From CATQHL01 sp965242895 (GTDB lineage Bacteria > Actinomycetota > Acidimicrobiia > Acidimicrobiales > CATQHL01), in assembly GCA_965242895.1 (NCBI GenBank), contig OZ251507.1, positions 248,001 to 312,000 of the forward strand: a DNA stretch of 64,000 nucleotides. Direction: 5' to 3'. The notes beneath the pieces are model-generated. The model was not told the origin of the DNA, made no database searches, and saw nothing but the letters and a program-made list of their open reading frames with translations. How positions within the stretch are numbered: the first letter of the stretch is position 1; every line of letters starts with the position of its first letter. Shown here one piece after another: positions 59,032 through 64,000 of the stretch. The position numbers and the translations under genes are program-made.

Positions 59032-59284
59032 GGACGCTGCGCCGCACGAACCTCTTGGCGTCCTGGCGTCCATCACCTCCTGGCCTCCTGGCGTCCGTCC
59101 GACTTCCCGGCGTCGTTCCGACCCTCTCCTAAGGCCTAAGGGGAACTAAGGCCTGAAGAAGGAGCAAATGCGCTTGAGCCGGGGGATGGGGGGAGGGAGG
59201 GAGGATTGGGGGGGATTTCGCCCGGGCAGGCGCTGGGCTGCTGCTGCGCCTAAGACTTGAAAAGAACCTAAGACTTGAAGGAGC
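59032..59284. repeat. Spacer with copies of the dnaJ 3' end
   Basis: CCTAAGACTTGAA occurs three times between 59249 and 59298, the last inside the dnaJ 3' end. A stretch near 59157-59183 resembles the dnaJ terminal codons at about 59297-59322. Near 59050-59100 CTCCTGGCGTCC-like units recur. No gene is seen; dnaJ and the pseudokinase gene converge here. Confidence 0.65.
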
Positions 59285-60367
59285 CTAAGACTTGAAGGAG
59301 GAGCGAAGACGCTTGAGCCGGCGGCCCGAATCGACCTGCTCCCCGCGCAGAAGAGCCAGTTCATGCAACAACTCCGACTGGCGGTCGTCGAGGTCGGTCG
59401 GAGTAGTCACCCTGATCTCCACGATCAGATCACCGCGGCCGCTCCCTCTCTGCGACGGAACCCCCTTGCGCCTGCATACGACGACCTCTCCGGACTGCGT
59501 ACCCGGCTTGATGCGTATCTCTTCGCTTCCTTCCAAGGTTTCCAGCTTCAGCATCCCGCCCAAGGCGGCCTGCGTGAAAGAGACCTCCACCCGGGCGATG
59601 AGGTCGTCCTTGCTGCGCTGAAAAATCCGATGCGGGCGCACTTTTATCCTCACGTAGAGGTCGCCGTACGGCCCTCCCATCCCCCCCACTCCCCCTTTTC
59701 CGGATAGCCGCAGAATCGTCCCATTATCGACTCCTGGAGGAATCTCGATCGGGTAAATGCGTTCGCCTCGAAGCCGCCCCCTCCCCCTGCAGGCCCTGCA
59801 CGGATTACGAATTAGACGCCCCGTCCCCCTGCAGCGGCGGCAAGGCCCGCTGGACATCATCTGTCCTAGGATCGACTGAGTCAGCTGGCGCACACGGCCT
59901 GTGCCAGAACAGTCGTCGCACGACTCGGCTTCGGTGCCCGGTTCGGAACCGGTGGCCCCGCACTCCTCGCAAGGCACGGGCAGGTTTACTCTGATTTCCT
60001 GCTCACTTCCGAAGACGGCGTCCGCAAAATCCAGCTCCAGCAGCACCTCGACGTCCTCTCCTACGTTGGAGGCAGTTCGCCGGTCGGTCTCAAAACCGAA
60101 ACCTCCGCCAAAGAGCGTCGAGAAAATATCGAAGGGATCTGCCGCAGCGTCCGCCGTGCCGAAACGGTCGTAGTTGGAGCGCTTCTGGGAGTCGTTCAGC
60201 ACTTCATACGCAGCCGCAATCTCACGAAAGCGCCTCTCGGCCTCTGGGTCGTCGGGGTTGCGGTCTGGGTGATGTTCTCTGGCCAGCCGCCGATAAGCGC
60301 GCTTGATCTCCTCCGAAGTGGCCTGCGGTGAGACGCCGAGCACCTCGTAGTAGTCGAGTACCGTCAC
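59285..60367 (-). CDS. dnaJ: Chaperone protein DnaJ
   Basis: The 360-residue protein has a J domain with HPD (YRRLAREHHPDRNPDD) at residues 1-70, a short linker with DIFSTLFGGGFGF, four CxxCxGxG-type zinc modules between about 140 and 205 (CEECGATG, CDDCSGTG, CRRCRGTG, CRACRGRG), and the C-terminal substrate-binding and dimerisation part. It stimulates the ATPase of DnaK and delivers unfolded proteins to it. The GTG start overlaps the hrcA stop (GTGA). This is the actinobacterial second-type dnaJ linked to hrcA rather than to dnaK-grpE. Confidence 0.95.
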   Translation of the reverse strand: MTVLDYYEVLGVSPQATSEEIKRAYRRLAREHHPDRNPDDPEAERRFREIAAAYEVLNDSQKRSNYDRFGTADAAADPFDIFSTLFGGGFGFETDRRTASNVGEDVEVLLELDFADAVFGSEQEIRVNLPVPCEECGATGSEPGTEAESCDDCSGTGRVRQLTQSILGQMMSSGPCRRCRGTGRLIRNPCRACRGRGRLRGERIYPIEIPPGVDNGTILRLSGKGGVGGMGGPYGDLYVRIKVRPHRIFQRSKDDLIARVEVSFTQAALGGMLKLETLEGSEEIRIKPGTQSGEVVVCRRKGVPSQRGSGRGDLIVEIRVTTPTDLDDRQSELLHELALLRGEQVDSGRRLKRLRSSFKS

Positions 60368-61404
60368 AGTAAGTTGGCGGCGTCTTCGCAGTCGCCGCTG
60401 AGCAGCCGGGTGAGCTGGGAACTCATGTCAGACACCGCAGCGAGGTTCGTGGAATAGTCCATGTTTGTAGGGCCGAGAACCGCAACGGAACCCGCCCGAC
60501 ACCCCTCCACCTCATACGGCGACACGACTACCGAACAATCCGCCAACGGCTCAAAACCCGTTTCCTCCCCGATTGCTACCTGCATCCCCCTGTCCATGAT
60601 GTTCCGCAGCATGGCAATAAGGGCGCACTGCTGCTCGAACAGGTAGAGCATCCGGGAAATCTTCTCTACCTCTACGAAAGCATTCACCACGCTCGACTGC
60701 CCTCCCACGAAAGCCTGCTCAACTATCCCCCCTTCCGACGCCCGCAAAGCAGCGGCGGCTCTTTCCGCAATAGCCTGCGATTCCGGGCAGGGAGCGGTCA
60801 TCTCCACCTCCGCTCCGAACGGGAGCGAAACAAGCGCAGCACTCAACACCTCAGTGGAGGAAGCCAGAACTTCGGAGGAGATCGGCTCTTCGCACTCCAA
60901 CGCCCTGCGCTCCACGGATCCCGTGGAGAGGACCGCAACCACGAGGAGCACCCGGCTGGACAACTCGACCACCTGGACGGAACGAACTGTCGCAGACTCC
61001 GCTTCGGGTGCGACTACCACCGCCGCGCAGCAGGTCAACTCGGCTAGGAACGAACTCAACGAATCCAGCAACAAAGTAAGTTCGCCGCGTGCGTTGTGCA
61101 GAATTTTGCCGATCCTGCTGGAAACTTCCTTGGATATCTCCAAGGGCTCCATGAGGGAATCCACGAAGTAGCGGTATCCCGCCTCGGTCGGCACTCGGCC
61201 AGCAGAGACGTGCGGCTGGCTTAACAGACCGAGGCGCTCCAACAGGAGCATCTCCTTTCGGATGGTCGCCGAGGAAATCTCCAGGTTCTTCAGGTGGCAC
61301 ACCCGAAGCGACCCCACCGGCAAGGAGTGGGCTATGTAATCCTCGACGACTGCGCGCAGAACTGCTTCACGGCGCGGTGAAAGAACCCCAGTGAACTCAC
61401 TCAT
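60364..61404 (-). CDS. hrcA: Heat-inducible transcription repressor HrcA
   Basis: The 346-residue protein has the N-terminal winged helix (REAVLRAVVEDYIAHSLPVGS, read as two parts; ISSATIRKEMLLLERLGLL) and the C-terminal GAF-like domain ending in GPTNMDYSTNLAAV. HrcA represses chaperone operons by binding the CIRCE palindrome TTAGCACTC-N9-GAGTGCTAA. No such palindrome is visible in the 41 bases before this gene or before lepA, so its operator is probably elsewhere, for example at groESL. It is coupled to dnaJ by a four-base overlap. Confidence 0.95.
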   Translation of the reverse strand: MSEFTGVLSPRREAVLRAVVEDYIAHSLPVGSLRVCHLKNLEISSATIRKEMLLLERLGLLSQPHVSAGRVPTEAGYRYFVDSLMEPLEISKEVSSRIGKILHNARGELTLLLDSLSSFLAELTCCAAVVVAPEAESATVRSVQVVELSSRVLLVVAVLSTGSVERRALECEEPISSEVLASSTEVLSAALVSLPFGAEVEMTAPCPESQAIAERAAAALRASEGGIVEQAFVGGQSSVVNAFVEVEKISRMLYLFEQQCALIAMLRNIMDRGMQVAIGEETGFEPLADCSVVVSPYEVEGCRAGSVAVLGPTNMDYSTNLAAVSDMSSQLTRLLSGDCEDAANLL

Positions 61405-61445
61405 ACTACTTCGATATTACAATCCGCACGCTGGCAAAGGGGGTG

Positions 61446-63242
61446 TCAAGAACCTGGAGCGTTTTCCATCTTGAGAGCCGCCACGAACGCCTCCTGGGGC
61501 ACCTCCACTCGTCCTACCGATTTCATGCGCTTCTTGCCGGCCTTCTGACGCTCCAATAACTTGCGCTTGCGGGTCACATCGCCCCCGTACAGGCCAGCGG
61601 TGACGTCCTTGCGAAAAGCCTTAACGGTCTGACGAGCGATGATCCGTCCGCCTATGGCCGCCTGGATAGGGACGTCGAATTGCTGGCGGGGAATGAGTTC
61701 ACGCAGTTTGTCTGTCATCCTGCGTCCGTAGGAGTACGCCTGGTCGCGGTGCACGATGGCACTGAAAGCGTCAACCGACTCGTGCTGCAGCAGTACGTCC
61801 ACCTTCACCAAGTCTGACACTGCGTAGCCGTCGGTGTCGTAGTCCAAGCTGGCGTAGCCTTGAGTGCGGCTCTTCAGTTGATCGTAAAAACACGTCACGA
61901 CCTCGGCAAGCGGCACTCGATAACGCAACTCGATGCGTTCAGGGGAAACGTACTCCAGACTTTTCAGCTGCCCTCGTCGGCTCTGACAAAGGTCGATGAG
62001 GGTTCCCGTGTGATCCGAAGGGGCGATGATGCTCAGCAAGAGATAAGGCTCGGCGATACTCTTCACCTCCCCCGCCGGGGGCATCATGCTGGGGTTTTCT
62101 ACGGATAGTTCCTCCCCGGCGAGGGTCGTGACTAAATACTCCACGGAAGGCGTGGTGGCGATTATGTCTAGGTCGAATTCTCTCTCAAGACGCTGGATGA
62201 TGATCTCCATGTGCAGCAATCCCAGAAAACCGCATCGGTATCCGAAGCCCAGCGCAGTCGACACTTCAGGCACGTAGCTGAAACTGGAATCGTTCAGTCT
62301 CAGCCGATCCAGCGCCTCCCGAACGTTCAGGTACTCCTCGCCGTCGGTGGGATAAAGCCCGCAGAAAACCATGGGCTTCGGCTCCTGGTATCCCTCTAGA
62401 GGTTCGAAGGCAGGGGCGGCGGCGTCTGTGACCGTCTCCCCCGAACGCGCTTCGGCTGTGTTCTTCACACCCATGATCAGATACCCCACTTCGCCTGGAC
62501 ATAGGGAATCCACAGATTCAGCACCCGGGGTGCGAACGCCTAACTCCTGAACTTCGTAACTGCTGCGGGCGTGCATAAGAAGGGCCGGCATCCCGGTACG
62601 CAGCCTGCCCTCGATGACGCGCACGGAACTGATCACCCCCCTGTACTGGTCGAAGTGGGAATCGAACACCAACGCCTGGAGAGCAGCATCAGGATCACCT
62701 CCGGGTGCAGGCACGCGTTCCACCACGGTGTCAAGCAATTCGCGAACTCCTTCGCCCGTCTTGGCCGACACCTTGCATATCTCCTCGGCGGGTATTCCCA
62801 ACACCTGTTCCACCTCGCGGCAGACTGCGTCAGGATCTGCTGCAGGCAGGTCGATTTTGTTCATTGCCACCACCATCTGCAGATCGGCCTCCAAGGCCGC
62901 GTAACTGTTGGCCAGGGTCTGCGCCTCGATGCCCTGGGCCGCGTCTATGAGCAGTATCACGCCCTCACAGGCCGCTAGTGATCGCGAAACCTCGTAACCG
63001 AAATCTACGTGACCCGGCGTGTCGATCAGATTGATCATCCACGCTCCGTAAGACAGACGAACGCTCTGAAGCTTGATGGTTATACCGCGCTCGCGCTCGA
63101 GGTCCATCGAATCGAGATACTGAGCGCGCATGAGACGAGGGTCGACCGCCCCGCAGACCTCCAGAAAGCGGTCGGCAAGTGTGGATTTCCCGTGGTCGAT
63201 GTGGGCGATGATGGCCACGTTGCGAATGGAAGACTGTTTCAT
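61446..63242 (-). CDS. lepA: Elongation factor 4 (LepA GTPase)
   Basis: The 598-residue ribosome-associated GTPase has G1 AHIDHGKST, the switch region RGITIKLQ, G3 DTPGHVDFGYEV, and G4 NKID. The C-terminal domain typical of LepA ends with AGKKRMKSVGRVEVPQEAF. EF4 acts on ribosomes under stress and can promote back-translocation. It heads the minus-strand run lepA-hrcA-dnaJ, with gaps of 41 and -4 bases. The promoter must lie in the 203-base spacer shared with divergent rpsT. Confidence 0.97.
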   Translation of the reverse strand: MKQSSIRNVAIIAHIDHGKSTLADRFLEVCGAVDPRLMRAQYLDSMDLERERGITIKLQSVRLSYGAWMINLIDTPGHVDFGYEVSRSLAACEGVILLIDAAQGIEAQTLANSYAALEADLQMVVAMNKIDLPAADPDAVCREVEQVLGIPAEEICKVSAKTGEGVRELLDTVVERVPAPGGDPDAALQALVFDSHFDQYRGVISSVRVIEGRLRTGMPALLMHARSSYEVQELGVRTPGAESVDSLCPGEVGYLIMGVKNTAEARSGETVTDAAAPAFEPLEGYQEPKPMVFCGLYPTDGEEYLNVREALDRLRLNDSSFSYVPEVSTALGFGYRCGFLGLLHMEIIIQRLEREFDLDIIATTPSVEYLVTTLAGEELSVENPSMMPPAGEVKSIAEPYLLLSIIAPSDHTGTLIDLCQSRRGQLKSLEYVSPERIELRYRVPLAEVVTCFYDQLKSRTQGYASLDYDTDGYAVSDLVKVDVLLQHESVDAFSAIVHRDQAYSYGRRMTDKLRELIPRQQFDVPIQAAIGGRIIARQTVKAFRKDVTAGLYGGDVTRKRKLLERQKAGKKRMKSVGRVEVPQEAFVAALKMENAPGS

Positions 63243-63445
63243 ACGGAATTAGGAGGTGCAGCCCGCCGTGCTGACCGAAAAGAACAAGATACCGAACGGA
63301 CTGAACGGTGCGCTGGCTCTGAGGCAGACCAGCGGCGTCTCACGGACGCAGCCCTGGGGTAGCATACGTATGTAGGTCTGCTGGCCCCGGCGCTCGGCGC
63401 CCGCAGCACCGGATCGCATACGCAACCAAACCTGAGGCTTTGAAA

Positions 63446-63718
63446 TTGGCCAACATTAAGAGCCAGATAAAGAGAAACCGGCAGAACGAAAAGCGCCGAC
63501 AGCGCAACCGTGCTGTCAATTCGGAAATGAGGACGCGCAGCACCTCCGCCACCCAGGCCGCCGAAGCAGGCGCGGAGAACACCGAAGAACTGCTGCGGCT
63601 GGCCATCAAGCGCATCGACACCGCCGCAGCCAAGGGAGTTCTTCACGGCAACACGGCGGCGCGCAAGAAATCGCGCCTTACCCGCCGCATCGCCCGCATA
63701 CAAGCCGGGAAGGAATGA
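63446..63718 (+). CDS. rpsT: 30S ribosomal protein S20
   Basis: The 90-residue basic protein begins MANIKSQIKRNRQNEKRR, the standard S20 start, from TTG 63446, with GAGG eight bases upstream. A TTG two codons earlier has too little spacing. It binds 16S rRNA early in assembly of the small subunit. It diverges from lepA and converges on holA, an order common in actinobacteria and other bacteria. Confidence 0.96.
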   Translation: MANIKSQIKRNRQNEKRRQRNRAVNSEMRTRSTSATQAAEAGAENTEELLRLAIKRIDTAAAKGVLHGNTAARKKSRLTRRIARIQAGKE

Positions 63719-63773
63719 CTCGGAGGGGAGACCCTCCTCACCACCCTCAACACGCACTGCGCTGAGGACACGC

Positions 63774-64000
63774 CTAGCGATGCAGCTGAACAAGGCGCGC
63801 CACCAACACTTCCAAGACCACATTAGAAGGCATTCCACTCCTCCCGCGCAGGTCGAGGTCGGCGTCGGCCAGCAGTTCGTACACCCTGCGTATCTTCCAA
63901 CCGCCAACCCTTTTTGACGACTCCAAAGCCATCTTGGCGGGAAACGTCGATCCGCTCTTGGGCAGCGCACCGCTCTGTCGCAGCAGAACTGCGGCCTCCC
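63774..64000 (-). CDS. holA: DNA polymerase III delta subunit, C-terminal end (cut by right edge)
   Basis: A minus-strand frame entering from the right edge and stopping at 63774 reads LRQSGALPKSG, FPAKMALESSKRVGGWKI, ELLADADLDLRG and VLEVLVARLVQLH. This is the usual C-terminus of HolA, the clamp-loader subunit that opens the sliding clamp. The DLDLRG element corresponds to the conserved DxxLKG motif. A much longer overlapping minus-strand frame (63239-63970) is only a shadow. The neighbourhood of rpsT supports the call. Confidence 0.88.
   Translation of the reverse strand, partial: EAAVLLRQSGALPKSGSTFPAKMALESSKRVGGWKIRRVYELLADADLDLRGRSGMPSNVVLEVLVARLVQLHR

Noticed and set aside
63239..63970. 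Long minus-strand frame over rpsT
   Set aside because: It is out of frame with both the holA end and rpsT, and its Cys/Trp/Arg-rich product resembles no protein.

Overview
The window is GC-rich and densely coded and looks like a chromosomal segment of an Actinomycetota bacterium, possibly of the Acidimicrobiia. The phylum call rests on the run rpsT, lepA, hrcA, dnaJ at the right end, on several luciferase-like (F420/flavin) oxidoreductases, four cytochromes P450 and many GTG/TTG starts. The class is a guess. No rRNA, tRNA, CRISPR array or insertion sequence was recognised.

Layout. 1-1.2 kb: the 3' part of an Eco57I-like DNA methyltransferase, visibly less GC-rich than its neighbours. 1.3-10.2 kb: a minus-strand block of exported proteins, namely a 1398-residue cysteine-repeat protein with a metzincin-like protease site, an intact RCC1-repeat lipoprotein, and a paralogue of the latter broken exactly at two long G tracts. 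10.5-17.7 kb: a luciferase-like oxidoreductase, then two paralogous SGNH hydrolases around an MBOAT acyltransferase (probable O-acylation of an envelope glycan) and a short RCC1 gene, with much repeated intergenic DNA. 17.8-25.0 kb: a quaternary-amine ABC importer (proV, an unusually long proW, three proX paralogues). 25.2-30.0 kb: an ArsC-family gene with an in-frame TGA exactly at the catalytic cysteine, an MFS exporter, an SDR, a P450-type ferredoxin, a Dabb protein and an amidohydrolase. 30.1-31.3 kb: a class II Fic protein behind a palindrome. 31.4-36.5 kb: a ribose-type ABC importer with two MaoC-like hydratases. 36.8-53.9 kb: a catabolic region with a luciferase-like oxidoreductase, acyl-CoA ligase, SDRs, SnoaL-like proteins, four P450s, a DUF35/thiolase pair, a class II aldolase, an M20 amidohydrolase and a carboxyltransferase. 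It is consistent with oxidation of a hydrophobic or polycyclic substrate to CoA-bound products that feed the adjacent citrate synthase (54.0-55.3 kb). 55.5-59.0 kb: an N-terminally short DNA methylase and a membrane pseudokinase. 59.3-64 kb: dnaJ, hrcA and lepA, divergent rpsT, and the end of holA.

A theme across the window is repeat-driven plasticity. There are G14 and G15 tracts, tandem arrays of 9, 13, 24 and 33 bp, tetranucleotide-rich DNA, displaced fragments of neighbouring genes and short duplications of gene ends. Together with paralogous exported proteins this suggests continual variation of the cell surface. The observations most worth checking are the two G tracts and the ArsC TGA.
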